NCBI GenBank assembly: GCA_963845495.1
Contig: CAWJTH010000026.1
Location: forward strand, 1 to 64,000
Length of the DNA stretch: 64,000 bases
Direction: 5' to 3'
Origin: JAZKFT01 sp963845495
GTDB taxonomy: Bacteria > Bacteroidota > Bacteroidia > Chitinophagales > Chitinophagaceae
Made by a program: the position numbers and the translations under genes. Shown here piece after piece: positions 45,213 through 53,853 of this stretch. Each line of letters begins with the position of its first letter. The stretch's first letter is position 1. The notes beneath the pieces were generated by a model. It ran no database searches. It saw only the letters and a list, made by a program, of their open reading frames with translations, and was not told the origin of the DNA.

Positions 45213-45695
45213 ATGGCACAACAAAATCGGATTTCGATTACCATTCCACAAGAAGTGAATGATGGGGTAATGGCAAAAATTGCAGAAATAAAGGTGCTGC
45301 TACAGCCTTATTTACATCCGCTTACTGTGGAAGAACGTGGAAGCTTGGTGAAAATGGGTGACAAAACCCAGCCCTTTGTGAAAAAGGCGGTGGAATATTC
45401 CAAAACAAACCCGGCGTACATTGCGCCTTCGGTGGATCAAACGGAATGGCAAAAAGATTTTGATGGTTGGGAAGATTTAACGCCCATCAATAATCAATTG
45501 GTGCAACTAGTGGCCAGTGTGGATGACACCATCATGCTGTTGGGGGTTGAATCTTACGATCCGGCCCGTTGGTATTACGAACTGGTGAAAATTGCTGCGG
45601 GTCGTGGCGACTCTGCCGCTAAGCCAATTGCCGGAGACCTTGGCCAGCGCTTTCCGGGCGTAAAAAAAAGCAAAACAGCCCCTAGCAAAAGCTAG
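45213..45695 (+). CDS. Hypothetical protein, unknown
   Basis: 160 residues, no recognised domain, no signal peptide. Rich in Ile, Lys, Pro; pattern ISITIPQEVNDGVMAKIAEI (helical), then RGSLVKMGDKTQPFVKKAVEYS. The tail is basic and Ser-rich (KKSKTAPSKS). Ends at a small hairpin CCTAGC-aaaa-GCTAGG that overlaps the stop, then a good terminator. Confidence 0.6.
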   Translation: MAQQNRISITIPQEVNDGVMAKIAEIKVLLQPYLHPLTVEERGSLVKMGDKTQPFVKKAVEYSKTNPAYIAPSVDQTEWQKDFDGWEDLTPINNQLVQLVASVDDTIMLLGVESYDPARWYYELVKIAAGRGDSAAKPIAGDLGQRFPGVKKSKTAPSKS

Positions 45696-45718
45696 GCGAG
45701 CAATCCAATATCTATGAC

Positions 45719-45754
45719 AAAAAGTCGGCCAGCGCAAGTTGGTCGGCTTTTTTT
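45719..45754 (+). terminator. Terminator after the gene at 45213
   Basis: AAAGTCGGCCA (45721-45731) pairs with 45740-45750 (two wobbles), 8-nt loop, T run. Confidence 0.85.
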
Positions 45755-45789
45755 ATGACAAATCGCTATGAATAGGTGCGATTTCGGAG

Positions 45790-45978
45790 GTTTTTGGTGA
45801 AGAGATGAGGGTTTTTGGTTCGGTGGCGAGGCTTTTGAGCCTTGCTTGAACCTTTTTTGGTTTGATGACGGAGATAAATGGTTTGGTACTGGAGGTTTTA
45901 GGTTTAATGAAGGAGGTTTTAGATTCGATGACAGAGAAATTAGGTTTGGTAGTAAAGATTTTGGTGCGGCTTCAGTGT
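45790..45978 (+). repeat. Nine in-phase degenerate 21-bp repeats
   Basis: Nine consecutive 21-nt units, no indels, consensus GTTTTTGGTTYGATGACGGAG. In one frame they read as heptapeptides such as VFGSVAR, FFGLMTE, VLGLMKE, VLDSMTE, with one TGA in unit 3. A 42-codon open frame (45865-45993) spans units 4-9. Fills the gap between the terminator and the Septu-like operon. Not a CRISPR: no conserved repeat and no spacers. Confidence 0.75.
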
Positions 45979-46143
45979 TTTAAGGTTCGATGAAGGGATT
46001 TTTTGGTGCACTATTTAAGGTATTAAATAGATTGTGTTTGTTTGAGTAAGAGGGAAAACGGTTGGCTTACACACTTATGTTAGATTTTTCTGAATAGTTT
46101 AACTTTCCATTTTTTGATGGTTTAATATGATTTTATTAAAACT

Positions 46144-46151
46144 TAACTTCG
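46144..46151 (+). promoter_or_regulatory. Possible -7 element of the Septu-like operon
   Basis: TAACTTCG fits TAnnTTYG and lies 20 nt upstream of the ATPase start. The TTTG upstream (46113-46116) is 27 nt away, longer than usual. Confidence 0.35.
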
Positions 46152-46170
46152 CAATAAACATCGAACGCAA

Positions 46171-47421
46171 ATGTTTCTCAAAAAATTATCATTACAAAAT
46201 TTCAAATGCCTTTCATCGATTGAGTTATCGTTTGAAAAAAACAAAATAGCTAATAGAAAATGGACTTTGATTTTAGGTGAAAACGGCACAGGCAAAAGCA
46301 ATCTTTTAAAATCAATTGCATTGCTAACTTCAGGAAGCAATGCTTTGGGTGAATTGCTGGGCGATTCGGATAGCTGGATAAAATTTGGAGCGGATGACTG
46401 TATCATTAACGCAGAATTAGAAACAAAAAATGGTGAGGAACGAAAAATTTCTTTACAATTCAAACGTGGTGACAATCTTTCAAAAATACTTTTAAACAAT
46501 AGTGAGTCATTAGCGAAAATTGACAATGCTATTGAAACTGCAGACCGTAATTATTTTGTAGCGGCTTATGGGGCAAATAGAAGACTGTCGAACGAGTTAT
46601 TTTCAAATTTTGATAAAAGCAGGAATGGCCGTTCGCTTAATGTTCGGAACTTGTTTGATAATTCTTTTAGCTTAAATCCTTTAACTGCTTGGATAATCGA
46701 ATTAGATTATCGTTCAGGCGAGGATGGGATCGATTTAGTTAGGAATGCCTTGAAAGAGTTTTTACCAGGTATTTCTTTCGATTCAATTGATAAAGAAAAA
46801 AAACAGGTTTTGTTTAGAACAGTTGATGGCGTAATTCCGCTAGAACAATTAAGTGATGGATATCAAAACATGGCCGCGTGGATCGGTGATTTATTGTTTC
46901 GGATTACTGAAACATTTAAAAACATTAAAAAGCCCTTGGAATCAAAGGGCCTTTTGCTGATTGATGAGGTTGATTTGCACCTTCATCCAAAATGGCAACG
47001 CATGTTATATAATTTTATCAGTAATAAGTTGCCCAATTTTCAGGTAATTGCTACCACACATTCCCCACTTACGGCACAGCAAGCAGATACTGGGGAATTG
47101 TTTGCTTTAAAAAGAAACAAAGAAAATATAGTTAATTTAATCCCATTTCAAGGCTCGCCCAAATCGCTTTTGGTGAACCAGTTATTGATGACGCCCATTT
47201 TTGGTTTGGAAACCGATGAAAGTTATGAAGTAGAACAAGCAAAAAAAGAATATGTAGCATTAAAAACAAAAGAAGATTTATTAAATACCGACGAAAAGAT
47301 ACAATTAAAACAGGCCGGTGAAAAATTAAAAAATGAATTGCCAAAAAGACCAATGCCAAGTGCCAGCTCCAAAGAGCTTGATTTATTAGAAAGAATTGAA
47401 AAAAAATTAAGTATTAAATAA
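46171..47421 (+). CDS. Septu-like AAA ATPase (PtuA-type)
   Basis: 416 residues, ABC/SMC-type ATPase: FKCLSSIELSF at the start, P-loop GENGTGKS (36-43), Walker B GLLLIDEVDLHLHP (about 260), H-loop ATTHSPLTAQQ (about 295). The C-terminal part is helical and basic. The next gene, 1 bp later, is an HNH nuclease, the Septu arrangement known in anti-phage defence (ATPase plus HNH). Assignment to Septu is by architecture. Confidence 0.85.
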   Translation: MFLKKLSLQNFKCLSSIELSFEKNKIANRKWTLILGENGTGKSNLLKSIALLTSGSNALGELLGDSDSWIKFGADDCIINAELETKNGEERKISLQFKRGDNLSKILLNNSESLAKIDNAIETADRNYFVAAYGANRRLSNELFSNFDKSRNGRSLNVRNLFDNSFSLNPLTAWIIELDYRSGEDGIDLVRNALKEFLPGISFDSIDKEKKQVLFRTVDGVIPLEQLSDGYQNMAAWIGDLLFRITETFKNIKKPLESKGLLLIDEVDLHLHPKWQRMLYNFISNKLPNFQVIATTHSPLTAQQADTGELFALKRNKENIVNLIPFQGSPKSLLVNQLLMTPIFGLETDESYEVEQAKKEYVALKTKEDLLNTDEKIQLKQAGEKLKNELPKRPMPSASSKELDLLERIEKKLSIK

Positions 47422-47422
47422 C

Positions 47423-48253
47423 ATGATAGCTTTAATACGTATAAGAACTGCAAAAGCTATTAATTCAAAATTTAGAGGGGCAGATAAAAAGGAATGGGAT
47501 AAGGAATTGATGTTTGCGCAACGGACTTATTTGAATGATATCAATAAACCTGTTGTATTTAAAAGTAAATTTTGGAAGACAGCAAAAAATCAATTAAAAA
47601 AAGAAAGCAATGGCAAATGCGCTTATTGTGAAGCAAATACACAAGTTGTTGCGTATGGTGATGTAGAACATTTTAGACCAAAAAGTATTTACTGGTGGTT
47701 GGCATATACTTATGATAACTATTTGTATACATGCCAGATTTGCAACCAAATTTACAAAAGCGATAATTTTTCAATTAGTGGAATTAAATTTCCCGAGCCA
47801 ATTTTAAACACTAATACCACTGACCAAGCAATTGAGCAGCTAGTTGGTAATATATCGCCAGATCCGATTGATATAACCATAAATTATTCCTTTCAAACTT
47901 ACGTAAATAGTCATCGTGAAGAAAACGCACATTTAATAAATCCTTATTTTGACGACCCAACTGATTATTTTGCCTATGAGGCTGATGATGTTTTAGAAGA
48001 AGTAAAAATAATTGCAATAAAACCCCAAGCACAAATGCACGTTAAGGCATCAGAAGATTTTTATGGTATCAACCGAATTGAATTAAAAAATGCCAGATAT
48101 GATGTATTTAGGATTTTTAGATTATTGAAAAAATCATATCTGGTTTTAACCGATGAACCAATAAAAAGGGATACAAAAAAGCAGATTGAGTTCATGCTTT
48201 CAGATAAATATCTTTTTGCAGGCATGAACAGGTTTTTTAATAAAAAATTATAA
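47423..48253 (+). CDS. HNH endonuclease, Septu/retron-associated type (PtuB-like)
   Basis: 276 residues. The treble-clef HNH is clear: KCAYCEANTQ (C66, C69), GDVEHFRPK (D80, H83) and CQICNQ (C104, C107). This spelling is that of the TIGR02646-type retron/Septu HNH proteins. It follows the ATPase by 1 bp. Its C-terminal part (about 150-276) is unassigned. Confidence 0.85.
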   Translation: MIALIRIRTAKAINSKFRGADKKEWDKELMFAQRTYLNDINKPVVFKSKFWKTAKNQLKKESNGKCAYCEANTQVVAYGDVEHFRPKSIYWWLAYTYDNYLYTCQICNQIYKSDNFSISGIKFPEPILNTNTTDQAIEQLVGNISPDPIDITINYSFQTYVNSHREENAHLINPYFDDPTDYFAYEADDVLEEVKIIAIKPQAQMHVKASEDFYGINRIELKNARYDVFRIFRLLKKSYLVLTDEPIKRDTKKQIEFMLSDKYLFAGMNRFFNKKL

Positions 48254-48277
48254 AACTAAAATCAGATTATTACAATC

Positions 48278-48700
48278 ATGCCCACCGCCTATTCCACAAC
48301 CCCTCTCGCCAAAAAGCTCGGCATTAAAAGCGGTTTTAAAATCCGCTTAATAAATCCGCCTGCCAATTATTTTGATTTGTTTATCGATATGCCAAACAAT
48401 GTTGAAATAATAAATGATGATCCAACCATTAAAAAAGATTTCGTCCATTATTTCGCAACAGCGGCAAAAGATTTACAAGACAATATCGTATCCCTTAAAA
48501 ACGAAATCAAACAAAACGGGATCATCTGGGTTTCGTGGTATAAAAAAACGGCCAAAATACCAACCGACGTAACCGAGGATTTTATCCGTAGTTTGGCTTT
48601 GGCAAACGGCTTGGTAGATATTAAAATTTGTGCGGTGGATGAAATATGGTCGGGGTTGAAATTGGTGATTCCGGTGAAGAATAGGATTGTGGGGCAATAA
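48278..48700 (+). CDS. DUF3052 family protein
   Basis: 140 residues, no signal peptide: YSTTPLAKKLGIKSGFKIRLINPP, then IVSLKNEIKQNGIIWVSWYKKTAK and CAVDEIWSGLKLVIPVKNR. Matches DUF3052 (YdeI-like), function unknown. Located 24 bp after the HNH gene; possibly in the same transcript but not a known Septu part. Confidence 0.82.
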   Translation: MPTAYSTTPLAKKLGIKSGFKIRLINPPANYFDLFIDMPNNVEIINDDPTIKKDFVHYFATAAKDLQDNIVSLKNEIKQNGIIWVSWYKKTAKIPTDVTEDFIRSLALANGLVDIKICAVDEIWSGLKLVIPVKNRIVGQ

Positions 48701-48720
48701 CTTTCCTGCATTTTTGCAGC

Positions 48721-49503
48721 TTGAAACCCAACAAAAACATAACTAAACGGAATCGTCGCCATCTCATCTTTACCATATTGGTTGCCTTATTGGTCATTAG
48801 CTTTTGGTTTGCCAAACGCTACGATTTTTTTAACGATGCCGAAACCACTTTTACCCGCTATCCGGCTTTTGGTATCGATATCCCCACCGATTATCGCATC
48901 CACGGCATTGATGTAAGCCGCTACCAACACCGCATTAATTGGGTGATGGTAAAACAAATGCGGGTAGATAGCATACGCCTTGGTTTTTGTTTTATGAAAG
49001 CCACCGAAGGCATTGGCTTGGTAGATGAACAATTTAGGCGCAACTGGAAAAAAAGCAAAGAGGCAAATATTGTACGCGGTGCCTATCATTTTTTTATCCC
49101 TTACAAAAGCGGGAAGGCACAAGCAGAAAACTTTATTGAAACGGTTGATTTATTGCCCGGCGATTTGCCGCCTGTGCTAGATGTGGAAACTTTGAGCGGC
49201 AGCAACATGAAAGAAATGCAACAGAATGCAAAAGAATGGTTGCAAACAATTGAAGATTATTATAAAGTAAAACCGATTATTTATACCGGTGTTGATTTTT
49301 ATAAGCGAAATTTGAATGGCGCTTTCGACAATTACCCTTTGTGGGCAGCGCATTACCAACACCACCGTCAACCAGATATTATCCGCAATTGGACCTTATG
49401 GCAACACAACGAAAGCGGCCACGTAAACGGCATCGACACGCAAGTTGATTTTAATGTATTTAATGGAGATAGTGCGGCGTTTAAACTACTTCTTTTAAAA
49501 TAG
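48721..49503 (+). CDS. GH25 lysozyme with N-terminal TM anchor
   Basis: 260 residues from TTG 48721 (no ATG before the TM helix). One TM helix (about 15-33), then a GH25 muramidase: HGIDVSRYQ, CFMKATEG, and the catalytic DLPPVLDVETL (Asp and Glu), with DTQVDFNVF near the end. It cleaves peptidoglycan and is anchored in the inner membrane. The stop is followed by TAATTAGG words. Confidence 0.9.
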   Translation: MKPNKNITKRNRRHLIFTILVALLVISFWFAKRYDFFNDAETTFTRYPAFGIDIPTDYRIHGIDVSRYQHRINWVMVKQMRVDSIRLGFCFMKATEGIGLVDEQFRRNWKKSKEANIVRGAYHFFIPYKSGKAQAENFIETVDLLPGDLPPVLDVETLSGSNMKEMQQNAKEWLQTIEDYYKVKPIIYTGVDFYKRNLNGAFDNYPLWAAHYQHHRQPDIIRNWTLWQHNESGHVNGIDTQVDFNVFNGDSAAFKLLLLK

Positions 49504-49530
49504 TAATTAGGTAATTGGGTAATTAAGTAA
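49501..49530 (+). repeat. Word array after the GH25 gene
   Basis: TAGTAATTAGGTAATTGGGTAATTAAGTAA. It begins at the lysozyme stop codon TAG and is three copies of a GTAATTRRG word. Confidence 0.75.
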
Positions 49531-49582
49531 TTTGTAAGAAAATTGCAAATCGTAATTCGTAAAGCTAAATTCGTAATTAATT

Positions 49583-49843
49583 ATGGAACCAGAAATAAGA
49601 AGTTTTTTAATACGCATTGTAAAAAGCCTTTCCATGGGGCTTTTATGGATGTTTATTAATTTATTATTCGGAGTAAAATGGGGGCTTTTATTTTTAGATG
49701 GAAAAGTTTCTATTTGGAATTATGTTTATTATGGTTGGCTGGTTATTAGTTTTATCGGATTGATTTGGTACATCAAAAAAGTTTGGAAAGATGCACCCGA
49801 TTTTGATCTGGAAGATGTGTATCGACCCGAAGAAAAAGAATAA
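49583..49843 (+). CDS. Small membrane protein, unknown
   Basis: 86 residues. Two hydrophobic helices (about 14-36 and 46-64) with an acidic C-terminal tail (DAPDFDLEDVYRPEEKE). Not recognised; common in Bacteroidota genomes as a short hypothetical. Confidence 0.6.
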   Translation: MEPEIRSFLIRIVKSLSMGLLWMFINLLFGVKWGLLFLDGKVSIWNYVYYGWLVISFIGLIWYIKKVWKDAPDFDLEDVYRPEEKE

Positions 49844-49912
49844 GTTAATTGGTTATCCCTAACTCTAAAGGAACAATAATTCAAAAGAGATACCCCTTCA
49901 GGGGATGGGGTA

Positions 49913-50338
49913 TTAAGACGAATGATCTGCAATTATTTTCCATTCACCATTTATTTTTTGGAAAAGCAATGTAAACATACCACTTACATTTCCGATGCTT
50001 CTATTTAAAAACCATTTACCCAATACAAAAAAATAATTAGTGCCAAGCGGTTTTACTTGCACTAAATCAAATTTTAATTTACCCATGGCCGCAGTATCGG
50101 GATAATTCTTTTTGTAATTTTCCAATGCGGTTTTATAACCATATTTTGGACCGTTTTTACCGACATACAATAAAGAATCGTTTTCCCAATAACCAACCAT
50201 AAAAGCAGTTATATCGCCACGGTTCCAAGCATTTTGTTGGGTTGACAAAATCGTCCGAACTGCAGTCTCATCCTTGCTTTGAGCAGGAAGAGCAGTCGTT
50301 AACAAAAACGATAAAAATAATAAATAAGCATTCTTCAT
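49913..50338 (-). CDS. Secreted NTF2-like (DUF4440) protein
   Basis: 141 residues with a signal peptide (1-20, ending LPAQS) and an NTF2-like fold (NAWNRGDITAFMVGYWENDSLLYVGKNGPK, then FFVLGKWFLN and FTLLFQKINGEWKIIADHSS). Similar in plan to the protein at 16046-16477. Function unknown. Confidence 0.82.
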   Translation of the reverse strand: MKNAYLLFLSFLLTTALPAQSKDETAVRTILSTQQNAWNRGDITAFMVGYWENDSLLYVGKNGPKYGYKTALENYKKNYPDTAAMGKLKFDLVQVKPLGTNYFFVLGKWFLNRSIGNVSGMFTLLFQKINGEWKIIADHSS

Positions 50339-50340
50339 AA

Positions 50341-50460
50341 ATAAGCTTTTAGCTGTGAGCTATGAGCTTTAGCCACGAGTAAATAAATAATATAATTTTA
50401 ATAATCTTATTTTTAAAGGCTGCAAGCTCATGGCTCATAGATAAAAGCTCAAAGCTTCCT
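50341..50460. repeat. Word palindrome between DUF4440 and mnmD
   Basis: AAGCTTTTAGCTGTGAGCTATGAGC words (50357-50374 core) pair with 50418-50436 (GGCTGCAAGCTCATGGCTC). The right arm includes the stop codon of the MnmD gene (AAG CTT TGA). Same AAGCT family as 6247-6287. Confidence 0.78.
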
Positions 50461-51099
50461 CGCAATTACACAATCTCTTTTTCCAAATATGCCGCCAAAC
50501 TTTTTTACCGTAAAACCAGCTGCTTGCATATTTCTACGTGCTTGCGATTGGCTGCTATATGTTACCAAAACTCCTGCCGGTAAAAGTATAGAAAACATTT
50601 GTTTAAATATTTCGGTAGTCCATAATTCTGGTTGATTCGCTGGAGAAAATGCGTCAAAATAAATAAGATGGAATTGTTGGGTAGTAAAATAAGTTTCTAA
50701 TGTTTTATTTAATTTATGTAACGTGAAATAATCTGTTATTTTAATCGAATTATTCCAATTGGCTTCATGCAATTTAACAAAATTCTTATCTCTTATATTT
50801 TCATTTAATAAAACAATTTCTTTTAATTCTAAGGGGTTTAATTCTACTGTTTCATAATAAATCATTTGCTTATTTTTTGTTGCTTCCAGCAAACTTAAAT
50901 AAGCATTTATGCCAGTGCCAAAGCCCATTTCAAAAATATTAATTGTTTCATGTTTATTTAATAATGGCATTAATCCAGCATTAATATAAACATGCATGCT
51001 TTCGGCAATTGCCCCATATTTTGAATGGTAGGTAACGCCCATTTTTTCAATAGAAATGGAGGGGCTGCCATCGGCGGTGATAAAAATGGTGCGTTTCAT
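50449..51099 (-). CDS. mnmD: tRNA 5-(aminomethyl)uridine methyltransferase MnmD-type
   Basis: 216 residues, SAM-dependent methyltransferase of the MnmC N-domain type without the oxidase half: FEMGFGTGINAYLSL (SAM motif), VELNPLELKEI, and YFDAFSPANQPELWT. Methylates the nm5U34 wobble base of tRNA in organisms that lack a fused MnmC. Its stop codon is inside an AAGCT word array. Confidence 0.9.
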   Translation of the reverse strand: MKRTIFITADGSPSISIEKMGVTYHSKYGAIAESMHVYINAGLMPLLNKHETINIFEMGFGTGINAYLSLLEATKNKQMIYYETVELNPLELKEIVLLNENIRDKNFVKLHEANWNNSIKITDYFTLHKLNKTLETYFTTQQFHLIYFDAFSPANQPELWTTEIFKQMFSILLPAGVLVTYSSQSQARRNMQAAGFTVKKFGGIFGKRDCVIARKL

Positions 51100-51130
51100 C
51101 TGTTCAAAAATAATAAAGTTATTCGTCGTA

Positions 51131-51212
51131 AAATTAGTAATTAGGTAATTGGTAATTAGGTTGCAGTTGCTAAGGCCAATTACTTAATTACCAATTACCT
51201 AATTACTAATTT
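51131..51212. repeat. 28-bp perfect inverted repeat before the glycosylase gene
   Basis: The arms 51131-51158 and 51185-51212 are perfect reverse complements made of AATTAGTAATTAGG/CCAATTACCTAATT words. The spacer is 26 nt. It lies between divergent starts (mnmD - and glycosylase +), so it is not a terminator of either. Confidence 0.9.
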
Positions 51213-51227
51213 TACTATCTTGCCCCA

Positions 51228-51839
51228 ATGAGTTATCACGAACATTTAAGCAAAGACGAAAAATTAGCAGCGGTGCTTGGCACCACTGTACACGAATTAA
51301 AATTGCATAAAAATATTCCAGTTAGGTTAATGGCCAGTATTATGAGCCAACAATTAAGCACCAAAGTGGCGGCGGTTATTTTTAAACGGTTTTTAGATTT
51401 GTTTGGCGGAAAAGAACCCAAGCCAAAACAAGTGGTGGATATTGATTTCGACACATTGCGTGCCATTGGATTAAGCAATGCCAAAACAAATTATGTAAAA
51501 AACGTTGCGGCATTTTGCATCGAACATAAAATAAACGATAAAAAATTATTGGCCATGCAAAACGAAGCCATCATCGAATTGCTAACCCAAATAAAAGGCG
51601 TTGGCCAATGGACGGTGGAAATGCTCCTCATGTTTTCGTTGGGCCGAGAAGATTTGTTGGCGCTGGACGATTTGGGAATACAAAACGGCATGATTAAAGT
51701 ATATGGTTTGCAAGACCTTAATAAAAAAGAATTACGGCAAAAAATGATTGAAATAGCTGAGCCGTGGCGTCCGTACCGCACTTATGCTTGCCTGCATTTA
51801 TGGCGCTGGCAAGACAATACGCCGATCACAAAGAAATAA
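51228..51839 (+). CDS. DNA-3-methyladenine glycosylase II-type (AlkA-like HhH-GPD) protein
   Basis: 203 residues. HhH-GPD superfamily: IMSQQLSTKVAAVIFKRF at the start, the helix-hairpin-helix LLTQIKGVGQWTVEM and the catalytic Asp in ALDDLGIQNG (in the usual position after the GxGxxTA motif). Excises alkylated bases. There is no N-terminal AlkA domain, so it is a short form. Stop followed by TAATGGATAAT words. Confidence 0.88.
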   Translation: MSYHEHLSKDEKLAAVLGTTVHELKLHKNIPVRLMASIMSQQLSTKVAAVIFKRFLDLFGGKEPKPKQVVDIDFDTLRAIGLSNAKTNYVKNVAAFCIEHKINDKKLLAMQNEAIIELLTQIKGVGQWTVEMLLMFSLGREDLLALDDLGIQNGMIKVYGLQDLNKKELRQKMIEIAEPWRPYRTYACLHLWRWQDNTPITKK

Positions 51840-51868
51840 TGGATAATTTAATAATGGATAATGGATAG
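51836..51868 (+). repeat. Word array overlapping the glycosylase stop codon
   Basis: AAATAATGGATAATTTAATAATGGATAATGGATAG: three TAATGGATAAT words. The TAA stop of the glycosylase gene is the first. Confidence 0.75.
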
Positions 51869-52035
51869 TTGTTTTACCCGAATCTCCGCAAAGTTCTAAC
51901 CTTCAAAATTTTAATGGATAATTGTAATGCCGTAATGTTGCGGAATTACTGGATTATAATTTTAGAAACTGCAGTAATTCGGCAACGCTGGTTTGTTGGA
52001 ATTTGGAATCTTTTATTTTGGAATTTAAATAAATT

Positions 52036-52845
52036 ATGGAACAAATATTTACCCTTGAATCGCTGGTTAGTTTGCTTACGCTAACGTTATTGGAAATTGT
52101 ATTGGGCATTGATAATGTTATTTTCGTATCCATTTTAATTGGGCGCATGAACGCGACCGAAAGCAAAAAAGCCCGCCGGCTTTGGATGATTTGCGGCATT
52201 TTGGTGCGCAGCCTTTTATTGGTAGGATTGGGCTGGCTGGTGAAAAATGGCAATTCAGCATTATTTGGGTTTACCATAAAAGCACACCTTTACAGTTTTA
52301 ATTTGCACAATTGTATTATGTTGGCCGGCGGTTTGTTTTTAATTTATAAAACGGTAAAAGAAATCCATGAAAAGCTAGAAGGTGACGAAGGCCATACGGC
52401 AGTTTCCACCGCAAAAAAAAGCAGTTTTGCCGCCGTAATGGCACAAATTGTAATTGTGGATACTGTCTTTTCTTTTGATAGTATTATTACCGCCATTGGC
52501 ATGGCAAAGCAAGTGCCAGTAATGATTGCAGCCGTTATCGTCGCCATGATTATTATGTTTTATTTTGCCAATGTTATTTCCGCTTTTATTGAAAAACACC
52601 CTACTTTTAAAATGTTGGCTTTGTCGTTTTTAATTATGGTAGGCTTTAGTTTGTTTTTTGAAGGATTGGAGCCGATCCATAATAGTCATATCGATAAAAC
52701 ATACATTTATGTAGCTATGGCCTTTAGCTTTTTGGTGGAATTATTGAATCTAAAAATGATGAAAAACGCTAAAGCCAAAGCCGTAAAATTGCGTAACCCC
52801 AAAATAGATATTCCTCCAACGCTTGATCCTGATGAGGCGCATTAG
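52036..52845 (+). CDS. TerC/Alx family membrane protein
   Basis: 269 residues, seven TM helices: LEIVLGIDNVIFVSILIGRM and IVDTVFSFDSIITAIGMAKQVPVM are the TerC signatures with conserved Asp. The family exports or handles Mn(II) and other metals. No ter operon partners are near. Confidence 0.93.
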   Translation: MEQIFTLESLVSLLTLTLLEIVLGIDNVIFVSILIGRMNATESKKARRLWMICGILVRSLLLVGLGWLVKNGNSALFGFTIKAHLYSFNLHNCIMLAGGLFLIYKTVKEIHEKLEGDEGHTAVSTAKKSSFAAVMAQIVIVDTVFSFDSIITAIGMAKQVPVMIAAVIVAMIIMFYFANVISAFIEKHPTFKMLALSFLIMVGFSLFFEGLEPIHNSHIDKTYIYVAMAFSFLVELLNLKMMKNAKAKAVKLRNPKIDIPPTLDPDEAH

Positions 52846-52937
52846 GTTGGTCAATAAATCATTGGAAATTGCCATTTTTTAATAGGCATTTATTATCATT
52901 CAACTACTTCTGCTAACCATCAGTTAAATATAATAAT

Positions 52938-53768
52938 ATGTTTAAACAGCTGACCGTAATAATCTTAACATTGGTTTTGGCACATTTTGTTGCTATTAGC
53001 CAAGAAGAAGATTCATTGATCCATCCTTATGTTAGCGCCCAAAAACTGTTCGGCAAAACATTGATTATCAATGTCTTTATCTCGTTGCCCTCGCACGAGT
53101 GGAAGCCTGCAGAAAAGTTGAATGCTTTGAAGATGCAACAAGAAGGATTTAGGTGGCTTCAAAACCAAGGTAATAGCTGGAACGTGCAAGGTTTGGTGTT
53201 TGACACTTGCAACATTGGATTAGAGAAAGATGTGCAAGTAGAAAAAGTATATGCTTTTGGCGAAGTCAACAATTCTGGAATAAATCTACCGAGTCTTATT
53301 TTAAAGGCAATAGGTTATGATGATGGTAAATTTTTTTACGACTCAATAAAAAATAATCGAACTTTTGATAATGTCGTGTTGATGGCATTTTTTAATAAAC
53401 GAGGTAGAAGTTATTCCCTTCCTTCCCGTTTGAATACTTGGAACAAAAGATTTTTGGAAACATCTTTGGTATACAATGGTGGGTTGAATGGAAGTGATTT
53501 GAGGCCAGGAACCATGATGCACGAAATGTTGCACTTGTTTGGTGCCTGGGATATGTATTATACCTCTTCGATGTCTGCGACTGTTGCAGGACAGATAAAA
53601 AGCGTATTTAACAAATCGATCATGCGTGCCGATAGGGATGTGATCGATAATATTATTGTTGACCAATTGACGGCTTGGCGAATTGGCTGGCTAACAACTT
53701 ATCGGCCTTGGTACGAAATGTTTAGGCCCAGCAGGCGCAATGAAAATTGGGATGAAGTACCGAAATGA
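52938..53768 (+). CDS. Secreted protein with HExxH metal site, putative metallopeptidase
   Basis: 276 residues with a signal peptide (1-21, ending AISQEE). No named family that I recognise, but MMHEMLHLFGAWDMYY (about 192-207) has HExxHxxxxxD, the form of several zinc peptidases. Lies 90 bp upstream of an M1 peptidase on the same strand. Confidence 0.65.
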   Translation: MFKQLTVIILTLVLAHFVAISQEEDSLIHPYVSAQKLFGKTLIINVFISLPSHEWKPAEKLNALKMQQEGFRWLQNQGNSWNVQGLVFDTCNIGLEKDVQVEKVYAFGEVNNSGINLPSLILKAIGYDDGKFFYDSIKNNRTFDNVVLMAFFNKRGRSYSLPSRLNTWNKRFLETSLVYNGGLNGSDLRPGTMMHEMLHLFGAWDMYYTSSMSATVAGQIKSVFNKSIMRADRDVIDNIIVDQLTAWRIGWLTTYRPWYEMFRPSRRNENWDEVPK

Positions 53769-53853
53769 AATTTACTAGTTGCTATATATAGTATTGATTA
53801 TTAGTTAGTATGCTTACACAAAAACTGATTGTAAATCTATTTAAATCCATTTT

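Noticed and set aside
45790..45978. Possible CRISPR array
   Set aside because: No conserved repeat separated by spacers; the whole 21-bp unit is degenerate.
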